A DNA stretch of 40,784 nucleotides from Lachnospiraceae bacterium (GTDB lineage Bacteria > Bacillota > Clostridia > Lachnospirales > Lachnospiraceae): the NCBI GenBank assembly GCA_004557975.1, contig SFEV01000023.1:1-40784 (forward strand), in the 5' to 3' direction. Under the pieces are notes generated by a model. That model was not told the DNA's origin, did not search any database, and was given only the letters and a program-made list of their open reading frames with translations. A program made the position numbers and the translations under genes. Below are positions 14,905 to 22,810 of this stretch, one piece after another. How positions within the stretch are numbered: the first letter of the stretch is position 1; each line of letters opens with the position of its first letter.

Positions 14905-17436
14905 TTATGCCTGCTCTCCCTGGTCTGTCTTTGACTTTCTGAGCTCAATGTTCTGTTCCTTCACAAGCTGTATAAACAGCTCTGCAAGCTTCGGATCAAA
15001 CTGCCTTCCCCTCTCCTCATACAGGACATTGAGCGCACGATCCACCGGCATGGGGCTTTTGTAGCTTCTCCTTGAAATCATTGCATCGAAAGAATCCACG
15101 ATGCAGAGTATCCTGCCCATAATCGGAATATCTTCGCCTGCAATTCCGCGCGGATATCCGTTGCCGTCATATCGTTCATGGTGCGACAGCACAGCCGGTA
15201 TTACGTAATCCAGCGACGGCAGATGGCGGATAATTCCGATGGAGTTCTCCACATGTGCCTTCATGATCTCGTATTCATCAAAATTCAGCCGTCCCGGCTT
15301 GTTCAGAATATCCTCCCGGATACCGATTTTTCCGATGTCGTGGAGCAGCCCTGCCTCACGGATTGTGTCAATACACTCTTCATTCATGCCGTAGGCCCGC
15401 GCCAGCTCCGATGCATAGTACGCCACATTCTGTGAATGGTTGAAAGTATAGTGATCCTTTGTGTCAATGGCAGCCGTAAGGGCATAGATGGTGGACGCGT
15501 ACGTGTCGTAATAGCTGACTCTTCCCTGAGCAGTCTCCTGGCTGTCGTATTCTTTTCCGACATCCTCCGAATACATGACAACCGTATTCTTTCCGGCACG
15601 CTTTGCACTGTATACGGCCAGATCCGTATTCGTAATCAGCTCTTCTGCAGAGGACGCGAGATACGGCGAAGCACAGACTCCACAGCTCAGGGTAAGTACT
15701 TTCAGACTGTAGAGATCATTGTTGACGTTCATACGACGCACCTGTTCTGCCACAGATTCTGCAAGAAGCTTTGCGGAATAGATATCGTAGGACGGCAGAA
15801 GGATGGCAAATTCTTTCCCGGTCATACGGAATGCATATCCATGATCTCCTGTCGTGGCACGGATAATCGAAGCTATCTTCTGCAGTGCAATATCCCCCTC
15901 CGAAGCTCCGTACAGCTGATTATACAGCTTAAAATCATCGACACTTATCATCACGAGTGCCAGAGAACAGTCAGAAGCTCTTTCAAACTGCTCGTTAATC
16001 AGCTCATAAAAGCGTTTCCGGTTAAACAGACCCGTAAGCTCATCCTTGCGCGCCTCGTTGTAGGCCAGCTCATACATCTTTGAGTTTTTCACAGCCATGG
16101 AGCAGACGGAATTAACAGACATCAGCAGCGAATAATCATCAAAGCTGTAGCCCTTTCTCTTTTCAGCAAGCATCACAATTCCTACCAGCTCACTGCTGTC
16201 TTTCATGGGAGCAAAGCACTCAATCTTCCAGTCGTCCAGCTGCTTCTTCTCTGTCTCCCACATGGACAGATAGCTGCTTGTACGTTTGTAATCCTCCATC
16301 AGAAGGCAGCCATCATGATCTCTCAGATATATGACAAGAGGATGGTCTGCTTTCATTACGAAACTCTTGTTCTCCAGAGGACTTGCTGTACGCTCCATAA
16401 CGTAATTGCCGTTTTCATCACAGATACACACGTATACGTGATCCACATGGAGCGTGGAACAGATGACCTCAATCAGATCTGACAAAATCGTATTTTTGTC
16501 CAGCGTCTTGGATACTGCATAACTGAATTCCTTGATCGTCTCCGCCTGTATCTGTTCCTCTTTCACAAAGAGATTATCCAGAAATTTCTTCATAATGATA
16601 TACAGCAGATAAATCATGACCACAATCATCATGGCCACAATCAGTATGGCAAACGTTTCGCCAAGCCTCAGCGTTCTCTCGATCCAGCTGCGAATCGGAG
16701 TGATCAGATTGTAGAAAAACAGCATGCTTACAAGAACCGCCACAACGTAACAGTTGGCCGGAGATGCCAGCAGTGTCAGCTTGAAAAGACGTTTCCGGTA
16801 CAGTGCATAAAAAAGCAGATACGCAAATACCAGAACAGAGAGCACATCCATCGGAAGTCCGGCAAAAATCGAAAGTGTCGAAATCACCGTACCGACGGTC
16901 ACTGCAGCAATTCCGATAACAATCGGGCGAAGCTGCCTCAGAATCAGCGCATCGCCGCGGCAGAATTTCAGAAACAGCCGGATCACCTGCACCAGCATAA
17001 TCAGGCATACTGCAAAGAGGATATAAACCGGCCAGCTGTAGTGATACAGAAATCTCACTGCCCCTCCCGCTTCCTCGACCACCTGCGGCTCCGGGACAAA
17101 CACACCGGTAAATACATTCACGATAAAAGATACTGCAAAAAACAGGAACCAGAATACAGTCTCCTTCTTCCTGTGCACCTCCAGAAAATCCAGAAAAAAC
17201 CGGTAAAAACTGCACGGCAGCAGCAGAATGCCGGCCACCGATACGTGATGCCAGAAAATAACAGACGGCCAGAACCGGATACGCATCATGAAAGAGCCGC
17301 CCGTATATAAAATCAGACTCAGCAGCAGCAGCATGAAAGCGTTGATAACCCTTGACTTCCTGGCAGAAGCAAACGCAAGGAACAGGAACAGATATCCAAA
17401 CAGTGCAATAACAGAAACCCAGCTATAATTGACCAT
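14905..17436 (-). CDS. Membrane GAF / degenerate GGDEF / HD-GYP signalling protein
   Basis: 843 residues. Residues 1 to about 290 contain 8 or so hydrophobic helices in the style of the 7TM histidine-kinase sensor module. A GAF-like domain follows (about 310-465), then GGDEF (DELTGLFNRKRF near 475). Its active-site loop reads RMTGKEF rather than RYGGDEF, so cyclase activity is probably lost. The C-terminal HD-GYP domain is intact: LLHDIGKIGIRED near 700 and HHERYDGNGYPRG near 750, the residues for the metal site and cyclic-di-GMP hydrolysis. I infer a membrane cyclic-di-GMP phosphodiesterase with an effector- or GTP-binding GGDEF. Its ATG (17436) overlaps the end of the GH3 gene by 14 bases and has a GGAGGGG ribosome site, so it belongs to that operon. 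Confidence 0.9.
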   Translation of the reverse strand: MVNYSWVSVIALFGYLFLFLAFASARKSRVINAFMLLLLSLILYTGGSFMMRIRFWPSVIFWHHVSVAGILLLPCSFYRFFLDFLEVHRKKETVFWFLFFAVSFIVNVFTGVFVPEPQVVEEAGGAVRFLYHYSWPVYILFAVCLIMLVQVIRLFLKFCRGDALILRQLRPIVIGIAAVTVGTVISTLSIFAGLPMDVLSVLVFAYLLFYALYRKRLFKLTLLASPANCYVVAVLVSMLFFYNLITPIRSWIERTLRLGETFAILIVAMMIVVMIYLLYIIMKKFLDNLFVKEEQIQAETIKEFSYAVSKTLDKNTILSDLIEVICSTLHVDHVYVCICDENGNYVMERTASPLENKSFVMKADHPLVIYLRDHDGCLLMEDYKRTSSYLSMWETEKKQLDDWKIECFAPMKDSSELVGIVMLAEKRKGYSFDDYSLLMSVNSVCSMAVKNSKMYELAYNEARKDELTGLFNRKRFYELINEQFERASDCSLALVMISVDDFKLYNQLYGASEGDIALQKIASIIRATTGDHGYAFRMTGKEFAILLPSYDIYSAKLLAESVAEQVRRMNVNNDLYSLKVLTLSCGVCASPYLASSAEELITNTDLAVYSAKRAGKNTVVMYSEDVGKEYDSQETAQGRVSYYDTYASTIYALTAAIDTKDHYTFNHSQNVAYYASELARAYGMNEECIDTIREAGLLHDIGKIGIREDILNKPGRLNFDEYEIMKAHVENSIGIIRHLPSLDYVIPAVLSHHERYDGNGYPRGIAGEDIPIMGRILCIVDSFDAMISRRSYKSPMPVDRALNVLYEERGRQFDPKLAELFIQLVKEQNIELRKSKTDQGEQA

Positions 17437-19075
17437 TACTGTCCCCTCCCCTGTAAAATAATGTATTTCTCGTATCCTGCAGTGCCAGAAAATCTGATAC
17501 CTGGCGCGATGTCGGATTCATCCTGCGGATCTTCTTCCCGTACTGTTTTTCATACAGCTCAAATGTGCCGCATTTCACAATTGTGATATTCAGCGGATCA
17601 ACACCGAGTATTTTTTTCAGATCGGAATAGTCCTGATCCATATATTTGAAATATACACTCAGATGTTCCTTCAGCACCTCTTTGCTCACCGCAGCACTAA
17701 GCAGCGCCTGTCTTCCAAGCTCCACGTACATATGAAGCTGGGGACGGTTCTCCTTCGTATATTCTTTCACGGCAAACCATTCCATCGGCGGAAGACCCGA
17801 CAGCTCTATGGCATGATTGATGGAATTTTCTGTAATTCTTGTAAAACCGGCAATATCGATCACCGTCGGTACCCGGTCCGCATTGACAAAACGCGGGATA
17901 CTGGTCTGATCCTCACGGCTTGAAAGCCCGACACACCGATACATATCCCCTACTCTGTACCGTACAAAGGCTCCGCCCTTTAACACAGTCACCACAATCT
18001 CATATTTTTCTCCTGCAGTCACCTCATTCATCAGAAGTGTACGCGGAGTATATGACGGGTCTTCCATGTTCCGGAGCATTTCGTCCTCCGGGATAAACTC
18101 ATAAAAACATGCGTCCGGGAAGAAATACATGCCGTCACGTGACCAGGTTTCCGTGGCAATGATTGTCGGTTCTGTACCGGCAAAAATCTCCATCGGCCGG
18201 ATTCCCCACATTTCTTCCAGATCATCCTTATAACACCAGTTGTCTGTACCGGCACACATGAAGCCCTTCAGCTGAAACAGGTCCTTCGGCAGAAGATCCC
18301 TGTTTTCTTTTTTACATTTCTGTTTGGCCGTCATATATCTCAGCAGAATTTTCGGTGAAATTTTCCCCAGCTTTTCCTTCAGAGATCCCTGACTGCTCTT
18401 CTCCTGAAGAACGGCAACACTCTTGCTGACGAAATACGTCACACTCCCCAGACCAAAAAAGTATTCAATTCCTTCTTTCAGACCCAGCTTAAATCCCTTT
18501 GCGTTCCGTTCCCGGAACGTCATCGTGGCAGCCTCTTTCGCAGACGGGAGATATTCGATGTCAATCTCATCCTGCACAAGCAGCGGCATCAGTCCCGTAG
18601 CATACGGCAGAGGTGCCAGAGCGTACAGCATATGGTCTGTCACGGAAATATCAAAATCATTGCGGCCCTTCCCTGTGGCAAGCATAAAGCAGGCAAGCAT
18701 ATTCCGCTTGTATGTATCCAGCATGCTCTTGGTATACGGAGCAACCTTCGTTGGATGCATGCCGCCTTCCCACGTTGTCTGAATCCAGAGCACAGCTTCA
18801 GCCGGGAGACAGTCTGTCTGCTTTTTCAGCAGAATATCAGCATAATCATCATATGTCGTAAGCGGCACCATGGCGCGGAACTCTTCCAGAGTTCTGGGCT
18901 TTTTCCCGTTCAAAATACGTCTCCCAAGCTCACAGTTGCTCCATATTTCGATTTCTTCCATGACAAGACGCTTCTGCATCATCATATACTCATCCATTGT
19001 CATATCGAGAAATCCACAGTATTCCTTCCACAGCTCTGCCTTGGAATACCTTCGCAGCTTTTCCTGGAAACGCAT
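17423..19075 (-). CDS. GH3-family acyl-adenylating enzyme
   Basis: 550 residues, similar in length and pattern to the GH3 superfamily. Plant members conjugate amino acids to plant acids via an acyl-adenylate; bacterial members are mostly uncharacterised. Visible features are the N-terminal helical part with FRAMVPLTTYDDYADIL, a substrate-loop region (WIQTTWEGGMHPTKVAPYT, where the canonical phosphate-binding stretch is serine-rich), FAGTEPTIIATE in the nucleotide pocket, GGAFVRYRVGDMYRC (the R-GD motif common to adenylate-forming enzymes) and a C-terminal domain with Lys-rich KQYGKKIRRMNPTSRQ. I chose ATG 19075, eight bases after GGAGG; GTG 19084 overlaps this site. It follows the methyltransferase-like gene by about 50 bases and overlaps the HD-GYP gene. 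Its acid substrate and acceptor are unknown. Confidence 0.82.
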   Translation of the reverse strand: MRFQEKLRRYSKAELWKEYCGFLDMTMDEYMMMQKRLVMEEIEIWSNCELGRRILNGKKPRTLEEFRAMVPLTTYDDYADILLKKQTDCLPAEAVLWIQTTWEGGMHPTKVAPYTKSMLDTYKRNMLACFMLATGKGRNDFDISVTDHMLYALAPLPYATGLMPLLVQDEIDIEYLPSAKEAATMTFRERNAKGFKLGLKEGIEYFFGLGSVTYFVSKSVAVLQEKSSQGSLKEKLGKISPKILLRYMTAKQKCKKENRDLLPKDLFQLKGFMCAGTDNWCYKDDLEEMWGIRPMEIFAGTEPTIIATETWSRDGMYFFPDACFYEFIPEDEMLRNMEDPSYTPRTLLMNEVTAGEKYEIVVTVLKGGAFVRYRVGDMYRCVGLSSREDQTSIPRFVNADRVPTVIDIAGFTRITENSINHAIELSGLPPMEWFAVKEYTKENRPQLHMYVELGRQALLSAAVSKEVLKEHLSVYFKYMDQDYSDLKKILGVDPLNITIVKCGTFELYEKQYGKKIRRMNPTSRQVSDFLALQDTRNTLFYRGGDSNGQL

Positions 19076-19124
19076 TTTGTTCACCTCCTTTGCCGTTTAT
19101 GACCGAAATATTTTCAGATAATTT

Positions 19125-19688
19125 TTATTTCCACGTGCGGATCATTTTGAGAACACTGCTTCTTCCCGGAATCAGAAACGGCGTTGTTTCTTTATATCTT
19201 CCGTAGTCCTCAAAGATATGCGGAAATGTCCAGCAATCCTGAAACACAATATAACCAACATTCAAAACACTATAAAACAGTCCTGTCCGTAAAATCCCCG
19301 ACGGATAAAATGCCGCGCCGAGACACAGATAGAACAGAAAGAACCACAGCACGCCCGGGTGTCTGCACAGCGCATACATCCCGCAGTCATACACCACAGC
19401 CTTTCCGCTGTCTGACTGCAGGTACGTGGCCTCAAATGGCAGCGCAAAGAAAAGTGTATAAATCAGCAGAGCGAGGAAAAAAACTGCAGGCACCAAAAAA
19501 AGCCAGGTATACCATCCGGTTGTACCTGAACGCATCACTTCCACTGTCTGCCACACTGTCGCTCCCGCCAAAAGCACACTCCCTCCAAGGAAAGATGCAT
19601 GCAACACGCGGTGATTCCACAAGACGCTGTTCACATCATATAATATATACATTCCAAAAACAAGAAATCCAATTGCATAGTAAATCAA
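19125..19688 (-). CDS. Isoprenylcysteine carboxyl methyltransferase-like integral membrane protein
   Basis: 187 residues with five or so membrane helices. The C-terminal half has the pattern of the ICMT/phospholipid methyltransferase superfamily: GMYALCRHPGVLWFF (the RHP motif that binds S-adenosylmethionine) and, after another helix, FPHIFEDYGRYKETTPFLIPG (the E..FG..Y....P.LIP motif, with Asp-Tyr-Gly here). Such enzymes methylate carboxyl groups or lipids at the membrane. The start is TTG at 19688, six bases after GGAGG. It is the first gene of an operon with the GH3-like and HD-GYP genes. A methyl-ester step on the acid used by the GH3 enzyme is one possibility, but is inference. Confidence 0.72.
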   Translation of the reverse strand: MIYYAIGFLVFGMYILYDVNSVLWNHRVLHASFLGGSVLLAGATVWQTVEVMRSGTTGWYTWLFLVPAVFFLALLIYTLFFALPFEATYLQSDSGKAVVYDCGMYALCRHPGVLWFFLFYLCLGAAFYPSGILRTGLFYSVLNVGYIVFQDCWTFPHIFEDYGRYKETTPFLIPGRSSVLKMIRTWK

Positions 19689-19748
19689 AAGCAGCCTCCC
19701 CAGCCACGCTGATCATCTGAAACAGCCGGGAAATATTTGCTCCGGCAG

Positions 19749-19784
19749 TTTTGTTGATTTTTTTGTTGATTTTTTTGTTGATTT
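19749..19784 (-). repeat. Three perfect 12-bp repeats in the leader of the GH3 operon
   Basis: Three exact tandem copies of TTTTGTTGATTT (given strand) lie 60-95 bases before the TTG start, in the probable 5' untranslated region. On the RNA they read as A-rich, unstructured AAATCAACAAAA units. Copy number could tune expression. The rest of 19689-19985 holds a promoter and a terminator and no gene. Confidence 0.85.
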
Positions 19785-19826
19785 TTGTTTTGTTCTGTGT
19801 ATAATCGTTTCCTTCATTTATCTAAT

Positions 19827-19856
19827 ATAATACACTTTTCGGTTCTGGTAAAGCAA
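19827..19856 (-). promoter_or_regulatory. Candidate promoter of the methyltransferase-like/GH3/HD-GYP operon
   Basis: TTGCTT (19851-19856) and TATTAT (19827-19832) are separated by 18 bases on the minus strand. The predicted leader is about 130 bases and includes the three 12-bp repeats. Confidence 0.45.
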
Positions 19857-19872
19857 ATTTTGTAAGTTTTTT

Positions 19873-19914
19873 CAACAAAAAAAGATGTTTGACCCCTTTT
19901 TCAAACATCCTTTT
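19873..19914. terminator. Rho-independent terminator after dut
   Basis: A 9-bp perfect stem (GATGTTTGA at 19884-19892 with 19901-19909) has eight loop bases. On the minus strand it is followed by a long T run interrupted only after seven or more T, so it ends the nrdG-dut transcript. A shorter T run on the plus side makes it potentially bidirectional. Confidence 0.8.
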
Positions 19915-19985
19915 TGATTTGTAATATTTTTCACGCAAATTGTTTATTTTTTTTGTTCTGTTACCGTTGCAGAGACAAACGCAGC

Positions 19986-20423
19986 TCAGCTTTTTCCTGT
20001 GCTGCCGATGCCTCCCCGGTTTGGCGCTTCCAGCCGTTTGCATTCTTCAAAAGTCACCCGGGGCTGGTGTTCCATGATGCGGAACTGACAGATCCTGTCA
20101 TTCTTATGAATCACTGTGTCCCGCAGTGCGTAGGCAGGCATATACCACCAGTCATCCGGCCCCGCATACGTCTCGTCAATAATCCCCATATGGTTCGTCT
20201 GAATGATTCCGTAGTTTTTATACGTTGAGCTGCGCGGCACTATATGAGCCTCATAGCCCCTGGGCAGCTGCATCGCCACACCCAGCGGAATCAGACAGAA
20301 CTCTCCCTTCTTCATCACAACCTCCTGCGCTGCGCGCAGATCAATCCAGTCCGATTTGCCATCAATATACTCAAGCCTTTTTACATCATCGTCCAGATAC
20401 TGAATGCGAATCGTTTCAGCCAT
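19986..20423 (-). CDS. dut: dUTP diphosphatase (trimeric dUTPase family)
   Basis: About 145 residues. dUTPase splits dUTP to dUMP and keeps uracil out of DNA. Five family motifs are recognisable: SDWIDLRAA (motif 1), VPRSSTYKNYGI (motif 2), GIIDETYAGPDDWW (motif 3, with the catalytic Asp region), KNDRICQFRIM (motif 4) and NRGGIGSTGKS at the C-terminus (motif 5, the flexible loop that closes on the phosphates). I chose ATG 20423 because GAGG lies eight bases upstream; GTG 20432 overlaps it. The gene follows nrdG closely, so both serve deoxynucleotide supply. Confidence 0.88.
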   Translation of the reverse strand: MAETIRIQYLDDDVKRLEYIDGKSDWIDLRAAQEVVMKKGEFCLIPLGVAMQLPRGYEAHIVPRSSTYKNYGIIQTNHMGIIDETYAGPDDWWYMPAYALRDTVIHKNDRICQFRIMEHQPRVTFEECKRLEAPNRGGIGSTGKS

Positions 20424-20465
20424 ATCTTCCACCTCACTTCATACCGGAATAACTGTTACATCGAA

Positions 20466-20957
20466 CTACTCACAGTGCAGCACAAGCTTTCTGCTCTGCA
20501 GAGACTCCTGCACATCAATCACACGCTGGTTGGCGCTGCCTCTCCAGTAAAGCTTCGTGTCGCGAAGCTTTTTGACGTACTCACCGTCCACCAGCACATC
20601 TATATACTTCACAATTTCGCGGTTCTTCACATACTCCCACAGATAACCGGTGTAGAGCCAAATGGTCTTTCCCGGAAATTTCTGCCGGATCTCCTTTGCC
20701 AGTGCAAGAACCTCCGGCTCATTCGTGCAGTACAGCGGATCCCCGCCGCTGAATGTAATACCGGATATATAAGATTTTCCAAGCTCGTCAAACAGCTCCT
20801 GTTTCGACTCCTCCGTAAACGGGATTCCGCCTTCCGGATTCCACGTGATCGGATTCTGGCACTCTTCACAGTGATGAGAGCAGCCCGCCACCCACAAAAC
20901 AACACGCAATCCGTCGCCGTTGAGCATGTCGTCCTTCGTAATATTATGAAAACGCAT
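20466..20957 (-). CDS. nrdG: Anaerobic ribonucleoside-triphosphate reductase activating protein
   Basis: 163 residues. NrdG is a radical S-adenosylmethionine enzyme that puts the glycyl radical on NrdD so that ribonucleotides can be reduced without oxygen. The iron-sulfur motif CSHHCEEC (CxxxCxxC) is present, followed by NPITWNPEGG, and GITFSGGDPL (the SAM-binding GGE-like motif). WRGSANQRVIDVQESL is typical of the end. I chose ATG 20957 with GGAGG eight bases upstream. nrdD is not adjacent, which is less common; it must be encoded elsewhere. Confidence 0.93.
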   Translation of the reverse strand: MRFHNITKDDMLNGDGLRVVLWVAGCSHHCEECQNPITWNPEGGIPFTEESKQELFDELGKSYISGITFSGGDPLYCTNEPEVLALAKEIRQKFPGKTIWLYTGYLWEYVKNREIVKYIDVLVDGEYVKKLRDTKLYWRGSANQRVIDVQESLQSRKLVLHCE

Positions 20958-21036
20958 AGATAATGCCTCCAAATACCATATCATGTAGTCTGTCCGTTAC
21001 TCTACCCCATATCGTGTAACACACAGTGCATCACCT

Positions 21037-21065
21037 ATACTACCATCTCAGATGGCTTCCGTCAA
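21037..21065 (-). promoter_or_regulatory. nrdG-dut promoter with a palindromic operator in the spacer
   Basis: TTGACG (21060-21065) and TAGTAT (21037-21042) are separated by 17 bases. The spacer holds a perfect 6-1-6 palindrome CCATCT-C-AGATGG (21043-21055). A protein bound there would block RNA polymerase. It does not resemble the NrdR box. Confidence 0.6.
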
Positions 21066-21091
21066 GCAGAAAGATATACAAATGGTATCCC

Positions 21092-22153
21092 TCAGTGGAT
21101 CAGCATGGCATCTCCAAATGAGAAGAACCTGTATTTCTCCTTTACAGCCTCCTCATACGCCGACATAATCCTGTCCTTTCCCGCAAGGGCAGAAACCAGC
21201 ATCAGAAGTGTGGATTCCGGAAGATGGAAATTTGTAATCAGACAATCCAGTACACGGAACTGATAACCGGGATATATAAAAATATCAGTCCAGCCGCTGC
21301 AGGGCTGAAGCAGCTGCTGCTCCACCGTATGCTCCGATGATTGCTGTTGTGCTGCACGCATGGCCGCAGACTCAACTGTTCTGCAGCTGGTTGTCCCGAC
21401 ACAGATGACTCTTCCGCCGCTCTCCTTCGTCTCATTGATGATGCGGGCCGCCTCTTCATCCACCTGATAAAATTCAGAGTGCATGTGATGCTGTGTCACA
21501 TCCTCCACCTTCACCGGACGAAACGTTCCAAGTCCCACATGGAGTGTAACCTCCGCAATGCGGATGCCTTTTTCCTTCACCTTTTCCAGAAGCTCCGGCG
21601 TGAAATGCAGGCCTGCCGTCGGTGCAGCGGCAGAACCGTCATACTTTGCATAGACCGTCTGATAACGGTTTTTGTCTTTCAGCTCATGGGTAATATACGG
21701 AGGCAGCGGCATCTGGCCCAGCCGGTCGAGGATTTCCTCAAAAACGCCCTCATACGTAAACCGGATCAGGCGATTGCCTTCTTCCACAATATCAATGACT
21801 TCGCCGGTCAGCAGCCCGTCACCGAATATGATCTTTGTACCTGGTCTCGCCTTTTTTCCCGGCCGGACCAGCGTCTCCCACACGCTGTTCTCCTTCCGCT
21901 TCAGCAGAAGGATCTCAATGGCCGCACCGGTTCCTTCGCGCACACCGTACAGCCGTGCCGGAATCACCTTCGTATTGTTCAGTACGAGACAGTCACCCGG
22001 ATTCAGATACTCAAGAATATCGTAAAAATGGCGGTGCTGTATTTCCCCTGTTTCTCTGTCAAGCACAAGCAGCCGTGAGGAAGACCGGTCTTCCAGCGGA
22101 TCCTGGGCAATCAGCTCCTGCGGCAGATCAAAATAAAAATCAGATGTTTTCAT
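21092..22153 (-). CDS. queA: S-adenosylmethionine:tRNA ribosyltransferase-isomerase
   Basis: 353 residues, the usual length. QueA transfers the ribosyl part of S-adenosylmethionine to preQ1 at position 34 of tRNAs for Asn, Asp, His and Tyr, giving epoxyqueuosine. Signatures include DFYFDLPQELIAQDPLEDR, CLVLNNTKVIPARLYG, YAKYDGSAAAPTAGLHF, TLHVGLGTFRPV and ITNFHLPESTLLMLVSAL. A short Gln/Ser-rich insert (AAQQQSSEHTVEQQ) is unusual. The start overlaps the upstream phosphatase gene by 14 bases and has no close ribosome site, so translation is probably coupled. Confidence 0.95.
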   Translation of the reverse strand: MKTSDFYFDLPQELIAQDPLEDRSSSRLLVLDRETGEIQHRHFYDILEYLNPGDCLVLNNTKVIPARLYGVREGTGAAIEILLLKRKENSVWETLVRPGKKARPGTKIIFGDGLLTGEVIDIVEEGNRLIRFTYEGVFEEILDRLGQMPLPPYITHELKDKNRYQTVYAKYDGSAAAPTAGLHFTPELLEKVKEKGIRIAEVTLHVGLGTFRPVKVEDVTQHHMHSEFYQVDEEAARIINETKESGGRVICVGTTSCRTVESAAMRAAQQQSSEHTVEQQLLQPCSGWTDIFIYPGYQFRVLDCLITNFHLPESTLLMLVSALAGKDRIMSAYEEAVKEKYRFFSFGDAMLIH

Positions 22154-22763
22154 AATATAGTTTGTCCAGCTCCTTCAAAGTCCATTCCTGTCCGGAATTC
22201 AGCTCCACAATTGACACCGCACAGTTTTTCGGTACACCTTTTCCCCAGAAGGATTCCACCGGGGTGTGCATTACATTTGCAAGAAGTGCGCGCATTGCGG
22301 CTCCGTGAGTGGAAACAAGAATATTTTTTCCATACCACTCTGTTTTCGTCTTCAGTTCATCGAGAAAGTCTCCGGTCCGGCGGCACAGCTCTCCAAAGGT
22401 CTCTCCGCCCCGGGCCGGCACATAGCGGTCCGGTGCATGGAAGAAGCAGTAAAATTCAGGACTGGAATCTTCGTCTGCATCCCTGCGGAAGCGGACACCT
22501 TCCATATTCCCAAAGCAGATTTCCTTGATACGTTCCTCTCTGAAAAGAGGTACCTGACGACCGTCCAGAATGATCTGTGCCGTTTCCACAGCACGGCACA
22601 GCGGACTCGTAAATGCAAGATCGAAAGGAATGCCGCGCATCCCAATTGCTGTCCGCGCGGCAAGCTTCCGACCGTTTTCATTCAGTTCAATATCTGTCTG
22701 TCCCTGGAGACGCAGTTCCACATTCCAGGGTGTTTCTCCGTGTCTGATGATATACAGTCTCAT
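22140..22763 (-). CDS. Histidine phosphatase family protein (phosphoglycerate-mutase-like)
   Basis: 207 residues with the catalytic RHGE motif in LYIIRHGETPWN, FTSPLCRAVETAQ (the second Arg pair), ERIKEICFGNMEG and VSTHGAAMRALL (second catalytic His). These cytoplasmic enzymes remove phosphate from small molecules; many are cobalamin (CobC-like), sugar or broad phosphatases. The substrate cannot be told. ATG 22763 follows AAAGGA. It overlaps queA and shares a transcript with it. Confidence 0.9.
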   Translation of the reverse strand: MRLYIIRHGETPWNVELRLQGQTDIELNENGRKLAARTAIGMRGIPFDLAFTSPLCRAVETAQIILDGRQVPLFREERIKEICFGNMEGVRFRRDADEDSSPEFYCFFHAPDRYVPARGGETFGELCRRTGDFLDELKTKTEWYGKNILVSTHGAAMRALLANVMHTPVESFWGKGVPKNCAVSIVELNSGQEWTLKELDKLYYENI

Positions 22764-22810
22764 ATTTATTCCTTTTGTATCTGTTCAGTACCTTCACAGC
22801 TGCGCTTTCA

